64,000 nucleotides of DNA from Atopsyche davidsoni (taxonomy: Eukaryota > Arthropoda > Insecta > Trichoptera > Hydrobiosidae). Position numbers and translations under genes: made by a program. Where the stretch lies: contig JAILWY010000001.1 in NCBI GenBank assembly GCA_022113835.1, positions 15,120,501 to 15,184,500 on the forward strand, given 5' to 3'. Shown here piece after piece: positions 36,001-47,400 of the stretch. The first letter of the stretch is position 1; each line of letters starts with the position of its first letter. The notes under the pieces are model-generated. The model was not told the origin of the DNA. It searched no databases and saw only the letters and a program-made list of their open reading frames with translations.

Positions 36001-39000
36001 CAAGAGTTCCTTTCCAAGTCCGATCCATTGCCAAAAAACGTTCAAACAAAAAACCGCATAGTTTAACATGTGCAAAAAAATATGAGCAAATGTACACAAA
36101 CGAATTTATTCCGTTAGAATTTCTAAAATTACCATTTTGACTGCACAAATAAAGCGAAATTATTTTAATCAATTCATTAAAACACACAAATGTGAATAAA
36201 AATAGCAACCCGGCTTAAGTATTAATATGCTTAAGCGTATCTATATATGATTCTGGCTTATAATTTACAACTATAAAACCGGGACACAGTTTATTTGAGT
36301 CACAAATAAATTTATACATATATATTGTATTATGTTTACAATTTTATATCCACATCAAGGAAGACAGGCAAAGCCGGTCCGGGAACGCTACCCTAGCAAG
36401 TAATTTTACAACCGTTTTAAACGGAAGTGCAATCAATTGTCTGTCAATGATTATTATTACAAATAATAGTTATAAATAAGCGTGTCTTCAAAACAGGAGA
36501 GAAATTTTAAACTTATCTCTCTATTGCATGCGGTAATGTGTGTTATACGCGACCTGGTTGGAGTTTGTGTGAATTGTGACGTCACAGTGTCGTGCGCTGT
36601 AGAAAGTCCAAATTGTAGCAAATCTTTATTATAATGCAATATTAAAGCAGGAAGCAACACTAATGCAGAGTTTTCCTTTCGCTTCGTTATTTTCTCGTCA
36701 GATTTGAATCAGCATAATGTGTATACATACTTCTGTTGGCGGGCGGGTTTCGCCATCTTCGCCCAGAAGATACAATCTTCAGACTGCTCGGATTGATTAA
36801 TTTCAATTTCTTTATTTTGCTTGCTTGAAACTGACACTGTTAACATACATATTAATTTAAACTATTTCATGTCGGATAAAAGACCATCCCGAGAATTCAA
36901 TACCACTGGCAGTGATCAAATATAATTTTGTAGACATAAAGACAATTCTAAAGCAAACAATATTGTTACTGAGCTCGCGGGACGCTACGCTCGAACAGGG
37001 AATAATTAAACACCCCGTGACATGCAACTTGTACCTTTACGGTGAAATTTTCCTCTTGTCCGAAGGTAGGCTTTAAATAAATAATAACAAATTATAGGAA
37101 CACATCCAGAAAGTTCTTCAACGGGTACTATGGAAATATTATTTAAGTATTATTATATATTTTTTATTATTACTTATTTAGGTATGCTCGTATGATTGGA
37201 CAGTCGGTGTTATTCGATATTTTTTTGGTTTCGTGTGTATTAAGTTTCTATGTGTTTTTTTTGCCTTCCGACGTTTTAGTTATCCATTAAAATCCTTGAA
37301 GATGGTGCCAGCACCGGAACCGAAACGTCGGAGGACAGAAAACAAAAATCAGCTTTAATTTCACACATAAAACTTTTTTTTCGCTGATTTAGCAAAGTTA
37401 AAAAGTAGAGGCATTTTTTAAAATTTATAATATTTTATTTTATAATCACGTTTCGATAATATATTTAAATATGCAATGCACGATTTAACAACAATATTTA
37501 TGCAATAGTTTTATCTAATTAGAATAAATATATATTCCGCTTATTTAAAAAAACTGTAAATATAACAGGTGTTACAGATTATATCAATAGAAATTGAAAG
37601 TATGAATTTAAAACGAAAAACATTTTGCAACAGCTGACTTTTCGAACAAAACCTAAATAACGCAATTCTTTAGTTGTTTTTTTTAATTTCCTTTAAACTA
37701 GACAAACTCTAAAGACTAGGCATATAAGTCATCTTTAGCTGGTAATCTACAACAGTAAATCATTAATTAAGACACATTACCACTTTCAGTGTCTTACATA
37801 ATTGTGACAGAACTAAATGGGTCGGAGGACTCCAGAACAATGATTAATAAAAATGCTGATTATATTATCAAAAAAACAAACCTGTGAGATAATAACAAAT
37901 TTAATCAAAGTGTCAAAAAAAGTTGATGATTCTCATTCTCGCATGGGACGAGCAATCCCAAGAACACGTAATTTATTAATTGAAACATCCGCTTAAAGTA
38001 ATATAAAAATTAGACCTACAGGAGTTATTTCCTTCAGTGGAAGTACGCCACGTCATGGGAGAAAAAAATGTAGGACAACCCTCGTGCGCAACTAGATTCT
38101 GATATCCTAGGCCATGGACTGCCCTTTCGTGGGCCTTGAGCCTCCCCGTTCCCGCGTGCCCTTAATGACCCGAGGAGGAGGGTTGGTTATTTCAGTAAAA
38201 ACGATGCTCCGGTCAGAGAAGAAAAGTTTTTTTGCATCCCTTGTAACATACGGCCAAGTTAGCGAGGGATTCACTAGAGGTGTATTTTTGGAGGATTCGC
38301 GAACATCTGGGATTCCATACGAAAAATAACAAGTAATTATGTGTATCAAAAAGCTTTCAACTTGCTATTTTATGACAAAAATTTATAAAAAAAAAAGTAA
38401 AATCAGCTTGTTCCCAAAATCAAATAAAATTGCTGTCGTTTAAGTGATACAAACATTATTACTAATACTAGAAATGTTGCCCGTCACAGAATGACGTTTT
38501 CGGAGGCATTTTGAGTTATTAATGATGTGATTAATAATTTCTAACGCAATTTCGATAAAAAAATAAAATTGGTACTTGTGTCAAACTGACATAAACTGAA
38601 AATTTCTAAGAAGCATCAAAATTTGTTTTTTTGTAATAGTTCTAAATTTGAAATTCTCGCGGTGAACAACAGAATCATATAATTCGTACATATTGAAACT
38701 CGCTAAAGCATATTTTATAGTTTTATTAAATTAGTTTATGAAGAAAAATATTATCCTATCGTCTTGAAATTCGGCACATAGCTGCGGAAAAATTTACTAA
38801 ACTTACATGCAAAAAATCAGCGTTGTATCTTTTAAGATATTCTATAGAAAATCAAAAAATGAAACATACACACACACACAATGGATATTATTATAGTAGA
38901 TAGATGATTAGGTACATAAGTTCACAAAAGATTAAAGAAATTCTCAGAAAAATATTATCGTGATTTGTGTGAGATTTGTGTGAGATTTGAACCCACATCC

Positions 39001-42000
39001 CCAGGCTTACATGGCCGGTGTACTGACCATTGTACTAACGAACCACATCCATTAATCGAGAATTTTTAACAATCATACCCTAACAACCAATACCGCAATG
39101 GGTAATAAATACGCCCTTGATTGCCGTTCAATCCAAAAAATAGACATGATACAAACATGGTGCTCCAATATTTTAACACTGTGACGTCACGATCTTTCAG
39201 GGTACTTCCCGGTGAACTGGCGTCAATTCCGAAGTCGTGTGTGACTCGCATCAGCTGGGCGCGATCCGAGGACGCGCAACACAGATTGACTTTACGATAT
39301 CACCTGGGCGGGGGGGGGCCATCGATAATTCAGGTGGGCGGTAATTGATTACGGACTGTTTGTTCTAGCGAGCCGGCACGCGATCCCGCGCACTGTCCGC
39401 GCTCCGTGATTGTCAACCCCTGCCCGGCCCGGCGTTATTGGAATGTTACTTATGAATGGGCGGTCGTCGTTTCGAATGCCCGGGTGAGATTAAATATTGA
39501 TGCAGTAACCCCCGATTCAAAACGCTCTTCTTGTTTACGTATTGGGCATTCTTTGAACTAGAGCGGCCCACTCACGCTGCCTAACCTAAACTAACTCAAA
39601 ATACGAAGAAACTGTTAGCTTATTGCCGTTCAGTTATCGGTTGTAAAAGCTGTTTAAAAAAAAAAACAATACACGATATTGTATTAATTTTACAAATAAA
39701 CTTCATACCTCATATAAAATATCGCTGTACGCCACTGCAATAAATATATATATATATATATATTAGGGTGTCCCTTAAAATTCAAGTTCGATATTTTTTT
39801 ACGCATACCTTCTTAAAAGTTTAGTAATAACCCTATATTGTCTAGAAAAAAATATTAGTTCGATTTATAAACGATAACCCGTGCCGACTTGCGATTTTAA
39901 CTTGTCCATACAAGTTGCGTAAGTACTGCGCTGTGACTTTTACAAATAAAACATGTAGTTACCTACATGTTTTATTTGTCATTTCATACGTGATTTTTGA
40001 GATTAGTAGTGCTCCATTGTTTAGTGCGTTAACATGTCGGTAGAATTACGGAGTCATAAACAAAATAATTTCCTTATCGGTTTGCCTAGATATCAAATAA
40101 ATGGTGCAAAATTACCATCTAATCGACAATTTCTCTCGGTCCTATTTAACAATATTCTTGAGGTTAAACTGACTGTTAGTGAAAGTGCAAATCTTGTGAT
40201 TAGGGAGTGCATCATATATTGGGAAAAAGCAAGAATTCCAACAGGGGCATTTCCTAACTGCGTGAAGAAAATTGTTGATTTATATCATGTTTGGAGAGAG
40301 ATGCAAAAAAATTGTAAGAAAACTCAGGTTACGTTCAAGAGCCGTGAGAACAATTTCAAAATTGATCTTGATAATTTGTTTGATATTGCACATGCTGATG
40401 CTTTTGAGAGAATGAAAATAGAGGAAGATAAATTATTTTTAATGAAACAGAGAGAGCCAGGTCGACCGGGATGCTTAGGTGGTGTTGATAAAAAATTGGC
40501 GGAAAAAGAAGATAGATCTAAACAACGACGATTGGAAGAAGAGGAAAGGGTTGTAAGACAAAGAGAATCACTAGAACTAGAAAATCAAGGGCAGAAGCAT
40601 TAAAATCTGACTTCCAAAACAATGTACCCGACGTAGTCACGGTCCATTGGGATGGAAAACTATTACCCGGGTTGGATGAACGAAGTTCTAAAGAAGAACG
40701 CTTGCCAGTTATTGCTTCGTTTGACGATAAGAAACAGCTTCTTGCAGTGCCGAAACTAGAACATTCTTCTGGAAAACATCAAGCTAAGGCTGTTTCAACA
40801 GCTCTCTTTGACTGGAACCTTCACGATAAAGTACAAATAATGTGCTGCGACACAACAGCTTCCAATACTGGCCATTTCAATGGAGCTTGTGCTATTTTGG
40901 AGCAAACTTTAGGAAGAGAATTGCTGCTTTTCACCTGTCGTCATCATGTTTATGAATTGGTCCTAAAAGCTGTCTTTGAAAGTAAAATTAAGCAAATTAC
41001 TAGTAGCCCAGATATTCCAATGCTTAAAAAGTTCAGAGAAAATTGGAAAAACATCGACGCTAGTAACATTGAACCATCTCTTAATTTCGTAAAACAACGT
41101 GTTGCCGAGACAGACATTCAAGCTTTGTTAATATTTTATAAGGCAGAATTAGACAAAGGTTATTTAAGAGATGACTACCGCGAATTGGTCGAACTGTGCG
41201 TAATATTTTTGGGAGGAGACACAGAGGAAAAATTAAAACTAAGGCCCCCCGGAGCCATGCATCAGGCACGCTGGATGGCGAGAGCGAGCTATTCTTTAAA
41301 AATATGTTTACTTCAGTCACAATGCAGAATAACTGCGAAGGACAAAAAGGCTCTACAAGATGGTTTCTTATTAGTCGTGATATTGTATGTTAAACCTTGG
41401 CTCGAATGTACAGTGGCGATCAAAGCACCTAACCAAGATTTGCGCTTCTTGAAGATGTTAAAAGAGTACGAAAAAGTTGACGCAACAATTTCTAATGCTT
41501 CTATAAGCAAGTTTAGCCATCACTTGTGGTATTTATGTGAAGAGACAGTTATTCTATCACTGTTTGATGATGAAGTTGATAACCAAACTAAGAAGAAAAT
41601 GATTGCCAACTTCAACCGGGACAAAACCTCAGATTTTAGCAAACGCGATGACCCGTCAAAGGAAGAACTTCCTCAAAAGTTGTTTGGTAAGTTAAATTGA
41701 CTTTGTGTGATATATTTAAATTGTTGTAGATTTTTTTTGTTATTTGTCTTATTTTTCTTTTTTTTCCAGACAAAACACTGCATGATTTCGTATCGGAAAA
41801 GAGCAAACAATTTTTATCACGACTGCAGATCGACAACAGTTTTCTAAAGGAAGATGTATCTTCTTGGAATAATAATGGTGCTTTTCTGGAAACTAAAAGA
41901 AAAATAAGTTATTTGAGAGTTGTGAATGATACTGCTGGATGGGCTGTTAAAATGATGCAAGATTTTAACGGACTTATCACGGCTGAAGAAAAACAAAAAC

Positions 42001-44499
42001 AGTTCTTGCTGCGCTGTGTCCAGGAACATAGAAAATTGTATCCGGACTGTAAAAAAACAACTCTAAAAAAAAGTTACCCTGACTGATTGTTATTACTTTA
42101 TGTTTTTGATTAAAGATTAATGTTCATCTAATTGAATTTTTACTATTATTTACTTAATTTATTGCATTTATAATGATTTTATACCAGACCGAAATATCAA
42201 GACAAAACACGTTTTTTACTAAACTTTGAAGCTCGGTCGGCACTAGTTGCAATTATGCTAGAAAGATGAAATTTTATATTTAAGACTCTTATAGCATTAC
42301 TAAAAAAAGTAGAGGGTATGCATTTCGAAATTTGAAAAAAAAAATTTTTTGGTCATATAAGGGACACCCTAATATATATATATCATAGGTTCCCAAACTT
42401 TGTCGAGTTTTCCTGTTTTTCGTAGACCCCTGCCTTGCTAATATTTATTTTTTGCAAATTCATCATCTTTAAACATATTTTTGACAGGGTGCGCCATATT
42501 TTATGTCGGTATGTAAACATTGAATAACTATTTCTTTTTTTTGTAAGAAGGTTGACAACTGCACTGAAACTCTTCTACATGTGGTATGAAGATGGAAAAG
42601 CTATCAAAAACCTTCTTGCAATAGTCCATAATGCAGGATTAACAGCATTATATACTAAGTACATAGGTTCAATCTGTATTCAATTATGACATTTACGGAA
42701 TGCCTAAATTTTGGTGATGACCTGCTTAAATGGGATCCACTCTCGTAGACCCTTATTTACAGTTCGTGGACCCCCAATTTAATTTTTCGCTGTCATCGAC
42801 CCCTTGCAGGGCAAAATTGACCCCTGGTGATCGATATTGACCACTTTGGGAACCAGTGATATATGTAAATATTTTTTTTTATTATTAAAAGCGACCGAAT
42901 TGATGGAGTAAACTTTGACTCAAAGTAATGTACGATGAAAAGTTTCATTGATTTAAAAAAAATATCAGTCATTTCACCATATTTAATGGTCACCTTTGAT
43001 AAAAATTACTTTTCTATACGGCTAATAGCGATTTAAAAAATAAAATTTATACTAATAAAAAACACTCTAAATTTATGGGACGATTTTTAAAAACGAATAC
43101 TTCGTTAAGTTTATTAAACTTTTTTCAAATTCTGATTTAAGTTAGTGAAATTTATTGTTAAAATATTTCGTACATAATACTTCCTACTTTTAACGACATT
43201 CCCAATTATATAAATATTGTACCAGTAAATGAATTTATCCAATAGCTATTTTAATGTTGCTCACTTTCATTTTTATTTTATATTTAAATAAAAAAAATGC
43301 GATGTGGTCCAAAATTAGAGTTAAACATGAATGTTGACTATAAATTTACTTTAAAATTAGATACTAACAAATTTAAAAGAGCATATTTATTGCTCAACTT
43401 GGATCCGAAGACGGGACTTCCATATGTAAAATGTAAATGTTACTCACTGACCACGAGAAAGTAATTTTTTTATACTTCTTTTGGGCAGTTAATTCGTGAA
43501 TACTTTAAATTTATGAACGCGATAACAAAGCCTGGCTTTTAGTCAACTCTGTGCAAAGAATGAACAATAAAGAAATTAATTACCAAAGTATTTTCAAGTG
43601 GGTATTATGAATTTTTAAAAAAATCAATCCGGGCACAGATTCAATCTGACCCGGGCCATTAATATACAACTTCGAGTTTATTACTATTTTTTCAATGAAT
43701 TCGTGGAATTTTCAAAACGAGGTTATTGCGTATGAAAGATGATTTAAATATTTTTAAGGTGATCGATACACACACGCGAAGACAACATAGATCCCAGATA
43801 CTTTGTCGTAACACGAGTGGGATTCGAATCTCAATCAATAAGCGTAATATTGTTTAGTATAAATTTTGGATTAATCTGTGGTGTAAGGTGCGAACATATT
43901 TGCTAAGTGCCATTGAAAGAGAATTAGAAAAGTCAGATCCGTGTTTGTTTAGTAGTATCAATCAGATCCATTGAATGCCTGACAGATTACTTAGAGCAGG
44001 ACTCCACAGTATTGCGTAGGAACTACAGTACATGACCTTCACACATTGAGCCACATTGACTCAAACGCCGATAATCTAGTAAAAAATATATAAATCGATA
44101 AACGGAAGTGATTCGTTAGTACAAGGATTAGTACACCGGCCATGTAAGCCAGGGGATGTGGGTTCAAATCACGATGATATTTTTCTGAGAGTTTCTTTAA
44201 ATCATCTTCTATGTATGAACTAATGTGTCTAATCATATTAGTAATAAAAAATAGTTAAAATTTTATATTTGATTGCACGCAACACGTGACATACCTTGTC
44301 GTGAAAGCCAGAGGCCACTTGGCGGGGCTTGAGGTTAGACTCGCCATCCAGGTTGCAGGTGTCCAAGTAGCAGATGCCGCTGGGGTCCGAGGACCGCAGC
44401 AGCACCACGTCCGCCGGCACCACCTCGTTGTTGGAGAGGTGCACCAAGTCTCCCACTCGCACGTCCTTCCACAGGACCTTTTTGTAGCGCGCCACCGAG
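29947..44499 (-). CDS. ATP10: Phospholipid-transporting P4-ATPase, ATP10 type (N-terminus missing)
   Basis: Eleven exons, read right to left: 44295-44499, 35538-35730, 33547-35287, 33132-33369, 32865-32955, 32634-32785, 31826-31949, 31284-31546, 30889-31076, 30244-30387, 29947-30001. Phases match at every junction, giving 1130 residues and a TAG stop. Landmarks in order: LDGESNLK (actuator), VVYAGHETK, phosphorylation loop [57 protein letters not shown] and [13 protein letters not shown], then TM5-TM10. This order and wording fit class-5 P4-ATPases (ATP10A/B/D), which flip phosphatidylcholine or glucosylceramide to the cytosolic leaflet with a CDC50 partner. TM1-TM2 and the N-terminus are not in the visible exons. 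The gene holds a long intron (35731-44294) loaded with transposons. Confidence 0.92.
30244..30387 (-). CDS. ATP10: ATP10-like, basic cytosolic tail exon
   Basis: The acceptor is attacag and the donor gttagt. It encodes an amphipathic start ([12 protein letters not shown]) and a basic tail ([11 protein letters not shown]) after TM10. Confidence 0.8.
30889..31076 (-). CDS. ATP10: ATP10-like, TM9-TM10 exon
   Basis: The acceptor is gattgtag and the donor gtcagc. It encodes TM9 ([17 protein letters not shown]), a Cys-containing loop and TM10 ([16 protein letters not shown]). Confidence 0.88.
31284..31546 (-). CDS. ATP10: ATP10-like, TM7-TM8 exon
   Basis: The acceptor is ctatttccag and the donor gtcagt. 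It encodes [19 protein letters not shown], then TM7 ([18 protein letters not shown]) and TM8 ([15 protein letters not shown]). Confidence 0.9.
31826..31949 (-). CDS. ATP10: ATP10-like, TM5 end-TM6 exon
   Basis: The acceptor is tttttacag and the donor gtaatt. It encodes [19 protein letters not shown] and TM6 ([15 protein letters not shown]), close in wording to vertebrate ATP10 as recalled. Confidence 0.9.
32634..32785 (-). CDS. ATP10: ATP10-like, P-domain end / TM5 start exon
   Basis: The acceptor is tcattacag and the donor gtatgt. It encodes [20 protein letters not shown] and [20 protein letters not shown], hallmark P4-ATPase sequence. Confidence 0.93.
32865..32955 (-). CDS. ATP10: ATP10-like, hinge motif exon
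   Basis: This 91-bp exon runs from acceptor tttttccag to donor gtgcgt. It encodes [20 protein letters not shown], the Mg2+-binding hinge motif of P-type ATPases. Confidence 0.93.
33132..33369 (-). CDS. ATP10: ATP10-like, P-domain exon
   Basis: The acceptor is aatttttcag and the donor gtattt. It encodes [14 protein letters not shown] and [16 protein letters not shown], the conserved segment before the hinge motif. Confidence 0.92.
33547..35287 (-). CDS. ATP10: ATP10-like, 1741-bp exon: TM3-TM4, phosphorylation and N domains
   Basis: One exon encodes [22 protein letters not shown]3, TM4 with [23 protein letters not shown], a disordered Pro/Ser-rich insert, [32 protein letters not shown] and TGDKPETA. 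The acceptor is aatttgcag and the donor gtgagc. The aspartate of DKTGT is the phosphorylated residue in this family. Confidence 0.95.
35538..35730 (-). CDS. ATP10: ATP10-like, actuator-domain exon
   Basis: The acceptor is tgctttcag and the donor gtaccc. It encodes [20 protein letters not shown] and [20 protein letters not shown], the ATP10-style end of the actuator domain. Confidence 0.92.
37266..37332. repeat. Palindromic GAAAC repeat, copy E
   Basis: Arms TCCGACGTTT and AAACGTCGGA are exact complements. Between them lie TTGAAGATGGTGCCAGCACC and GGAACCGAAACG. A diverged copy of the right half recurs near 45095-45130. Confidence 0.65.
38931..39060 (-). repeat. tRNA-derived SINE
   Basis: Read on the minus strand it has an A-box-like TTAGTACAATGGTCAGTACA, an anticodon-arm-like GGCCATGTAAGCC, a B-box-like GGGTTCAAATC, and then the tail atcacgataatatttttctg. 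The same body is on the plus strand at 44.1 kb. It is a retroposon, not a working tRNA gene. Confidence 0.75.
39230..39480. promoter_or_regulatory. GC-rich islet in ATP10-like intron, possible enhancer
   Basis: The islet is non-repetitive and GC-rich in AT-rich DNA, with an internal AT core (ggtaattgattacgg) that resembles homeodomain sites. There are no splice sites or coding frame. A regulatory role is inference. Confidence 0.3.
39943..39978. repeat. Perfect 16-bp palindrome in the transposon 5' region
   Basis: CAAATAAAACATGTAG and its exact complement are separated by TTAC. It lies about 55 bp upstream of the transposase ATG and could be a regulatory or transposase-binding site. Confidence 0.8.
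40034..42086 (+). pseudogene. hAT-like transposase, one frameshift, one intron
   Basis: An N-terminal frame (40034-40603, 189 codons) ends in TAA. The main frame is open on the other register by about 40560 and runs to 41686. A donor (G before gtaagt) and acceptor (ttccag) at 41687-41769 splice it to 41770-42086, ending TGA. The N-terminal part has a Lys/Glu-rich helix. The main part has [12 protein letters not shown] (possible first catalytic Asp), [11 protein letters not shown] (second Asp) and [11 protein letters not shown] (a Cys-x-x-His motif as in hAT RNase H-like cores). A typical hAT C-terminal dimerisation motif is not obvious, so a related DDE superfamily is possible. The frameshift near 40530-40600 probably inactivates this copy. 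Confidence 0.75.
42384..42858. mobile_element. Non-autonomous hAT element
   Basis: The ends read CATAGGTTCCCAAACTTTG and the inverted CACTGGTTCCCAAAGTGG, a well-known hAT terminal style. Flanking 8-mers are atatatat and atatatgt. The 475-bp body has no long frame. Confidence 0.75.
42859..44294. other. Right part of the long ATP10-like intron
   Basis: AT-rich with no exon. A B-box-like gggattcgaatctc near 43810 marks a SINE fragment, and a clearer SINE lies at 44101-44206. Confidence 0.5.
44101..44206 (+). repeat. tRNA-derived SINE
   Basis: Plus-strand copy of the family at 38.9 kb: TTCGTTAGTACAAGGATTAG, GGCCATGTAAGCCAGGGG and GTGGGTTCAAATC, then the tail atcacgatgatatttttctg. It ends less than 100 bp from an ATP10-like exon. 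Confidence 0.75.
44295..44499 (-). CDS. ATP10: ATP10-like, first visible exon (actuator domain)
   Basis: The acceptor is ctttgcag and the donor gtatgt. It encodes [40 protein letters not shown] and [20 protein letters not shown] is the dephosphorylation loop. It enters with one base of a split codon, so at least one more coding exon lies upstream. Confidence 0.94.
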
Positions 44500-47400
44500 C
44501 TGCAAAGAAATACGAATAAAATCTTTAAAAAACAGATGCAAGCGGAATTCGGACCCACATCTCTAAAGCTATCGTGGTCTGGTTTTCTAGTCAATTGAAC
44601 TATCATATTAGTTACAATCATATGGTAGCCGCAAAGCGTGGGTTCGAATTCCACATTCGTTTCATGTGTGAATCGATCACCTGAAACATATTGTTTATAA
44701 ATAAACCAGCGCATATTAGGTTTGTTGAAATACGTCCGAGACGCGATCACGACCAGTACGACCAAACGCCAAACCATGACTTCACCTGTCACGTACATCA
44801 GACTTAATTACTGGGGCTTATGTCTACCAGACGAGCAAGTGACTCTCCCCGCTCTAAAACGTAGCAGGTATTTAAAACTATGCTGTCACTGTTTCTCAAA
44901 CTGTTTACTTTTATCTCTCGACTGAGCTTATATTCCGTGACTTAAGATACCGCTGAGTAAAAAAAAAAACATAAGTGAAACCTTACAAGCTTCGTATAAA
45001 TCATTAACTACTCAGAGTGGTAGGCTCAATATTAGGCGCTGAAAATATAAAATAACATAAGTTTTCAATATATGTAATGGAATAACCAAGAACTCTGAAA
45101 ATGGTCCCAGCACGAGACCGAAACGTCGGAGAACAGAAAACTTCAAACAGGTCAACGACTGCAAAAATCTAAAAAATGTATATTCTTTATAGTTAGTTAT
45201 CCAAACAATTTAATATTTTATTGAATTCCAAATAATGAATATACTGGAGTGTGGGCGGTAACTACAGAGTTCCCCCTAATATTTAAATATATTTGACAAT
45301 TTAAATTGGTATGTCTAATCGAGTCCCAATTAATCGGGTAATAATATATCATTACATTAATCATAGGGTCGGAAGGGATGTTGGTTTAATAATAACTAAG
45401 GGTCATCATATTGTCGCCCGCACTGGTGCCCCATACTAATTATTCCATTACTGATATTTCAGATTGTGTCCAACCACCTGGGAATTTGATTTTAAAACCA
45501 TAGGACTACCCTTATTTGAAATATTTAAATGAGAAATTTTGCAAACATCAATCACCGCTCAAAATTTTCCGGCAGTTATAATTATACGTTATATGGAAAT
45601 ATAACAAACTTGATATTAATAATATAAATGTTGTCTATTTTAAATGACATATTGGCACATAAATATTTTTTTAATCTTATCAAGCTATATATTATTTTAA
45701 ACGTAAATTTAAATGGTAAACATTATAAAATAATTTATTATAAATACAATAATATTTTATGCTCGAAAGCAATTGATGAAGGTTTCATTGGGCTTTAACC
45801 ATTAATTAATCATCGTTTTTGACATTATCATACGTGGAAATTTAGACTACGTTTTTTTAATAATATAAACAATATAGTGGACGTTTATTTAATTATTATT
45901 TTGTTTTAAAAAAAATCAGCTTATGTTATGGCGAGTAACCTACGCATTTTATTTAAATAGCAAACCAAGTATGAATTCTAATTTAGTTTTTTTTCATTCG
46001 CAAATATAAACGTTTGCAGATGACGGAATGCCAAATAAACAAAACGAAACAGCAAGCTATTAATCAAATTAATTAAAAATATATTATAGAGAAGAAGCAG
46101 CACTTACCGGTGCCTTTAGCACAAGTGTTTGAAGCAAAGCTGCCCCGAAGGCAGGAAATCTAAATATACGGTGTTCAGTCTCGGGAAAGAAGGGGGAATA
46201 TTTTGACCCAGACAAATATTATCTTATGGCATGATAATTCATTAGGACTCAATTAAACGAGGTACACTGAACAAAGGCATGTGCGTTTACAAATGATGGA
46301 ATAACGGACGAATAAGCCCACACAGTCCGCTATTAATTATACTAGTTTAAACTGTTTGTCAGTGAAGAGACACAGTCTTGTTGATCGATTAATATGAGAG
46401 TTACTCAACGAGCACTCTACGCATCATCGGCTGAGAACAAGGATAAAGTACTTCAGAAATCCTTTTCACGTGTTACACTTCACAGACATATTATAACTTT
46501 TAAGGACGTATAGTTTAACAAGTGTGAGTGTTATACACCAATGACGCCTTTATCATATTCAAGGCTCAAAATCAAAATGTATATTAAAAACAACACCCGA
46601 ATTGAGGCAATAATTTGATGTATTTATTTTTGGTTAATTTATATAGAGGCTTATTACAATAGCGTGCAATCAATGCGACGATCAACACTGCAAGTTCACA
46701 TGTACATTTTAACATTTAAAAAATTAAAAACACTTATAAATTTATAATAAAAATAATATCCGAGAACGCCCGGCATCTAAAAACACGCAAGAAAAATGTC
46801 AAGTTTCTGTATTTGCCGATTATGGGTACATCCCTTTGAACCTGGTATCCTTGACAATATGTAATTTGAACGAATTAAAAAAAAAATGAAGGGTTCAAAC
46901 ACTGCTCCCGCGATCGGCAAACAAGTGTGCTGTCAACAGAACCACAAGGCTGTTTTTAATTAAGTTAAACTTGGTACAAAGTGCCGTGTCAAAAAAAATA
47001 GAGGATTTTTCTCGTTGTTTCACGTGTAAATCGTTTACACAAAAATGTATTGTTAACAGAACAATCCTGGTAGAAATTAGGAAATTTAATACCCATTAGT
47101 ATTTTTCCAGACGATAGATCAGTTTATCTCTAGATGATATGGCTTTGAAGAGAGTGGTGTTTGACAGAAAGCATGTCGTGTAATCCTATTAAAGATCAAC
47201 CTCAAACACGACCACTATCACAATAGGTAAATTGGTGTTATGCCGCGTTGGCAGACTTGCGAACACATACTACTATATACTTCGTTATCATTTAATCAGT
47301 TTTATGGTGTTTCATTACAACGGCTGTAAAAAAAGAGCACACATGACAAACGATAGTATCTTTACGGCTGGGCCATCAGACTGCTCCAGGTCGAGACGGT

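Larger units (their letters stand above)
35731..39763. other. Left part of the long ATP10-like intron
   Basis: No exon is seen. It holds GAAAC-repeat copy E (37266-37332), a 38105-38330 segment open on both strands that I cannot assign, a reverse-oriented SINE (38931-39060), and a GC islet at about 39230-39480 with homeobox-like TAAT sites that could be regulatory. Confidence 0.5.
39764..42371 (+). mobile_element. hAT-like DNA transposon, nearly intact
   Basis: The ends are TAGGGTGTCCCTTA and its exact inverted copy, each flanked by atatatat as an 8-bp duplication. The flanks are AT microsatellite, so the duplication is weak evidence alone. The 2608-bp body carries one transposase gene with a short intron, and a perfect 16-bp palindrome near the left end. 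The TIR start (TAGGG) fits the hAT pattern. Confidence 0.75.

Noticed and set aside
38107..38349. Overlapping frames on both strands, first thought to be a retroelement fragment
   Set aside because: No reverse transcriptase or integrase motif could be recognised.
38931..44206. Real tRNA genes
   Set aside because: The tRNA-like bodies have A- and B-box-like parts but imperfect stems, a shared non-tRNA tail and several copies, so they are SINEs.
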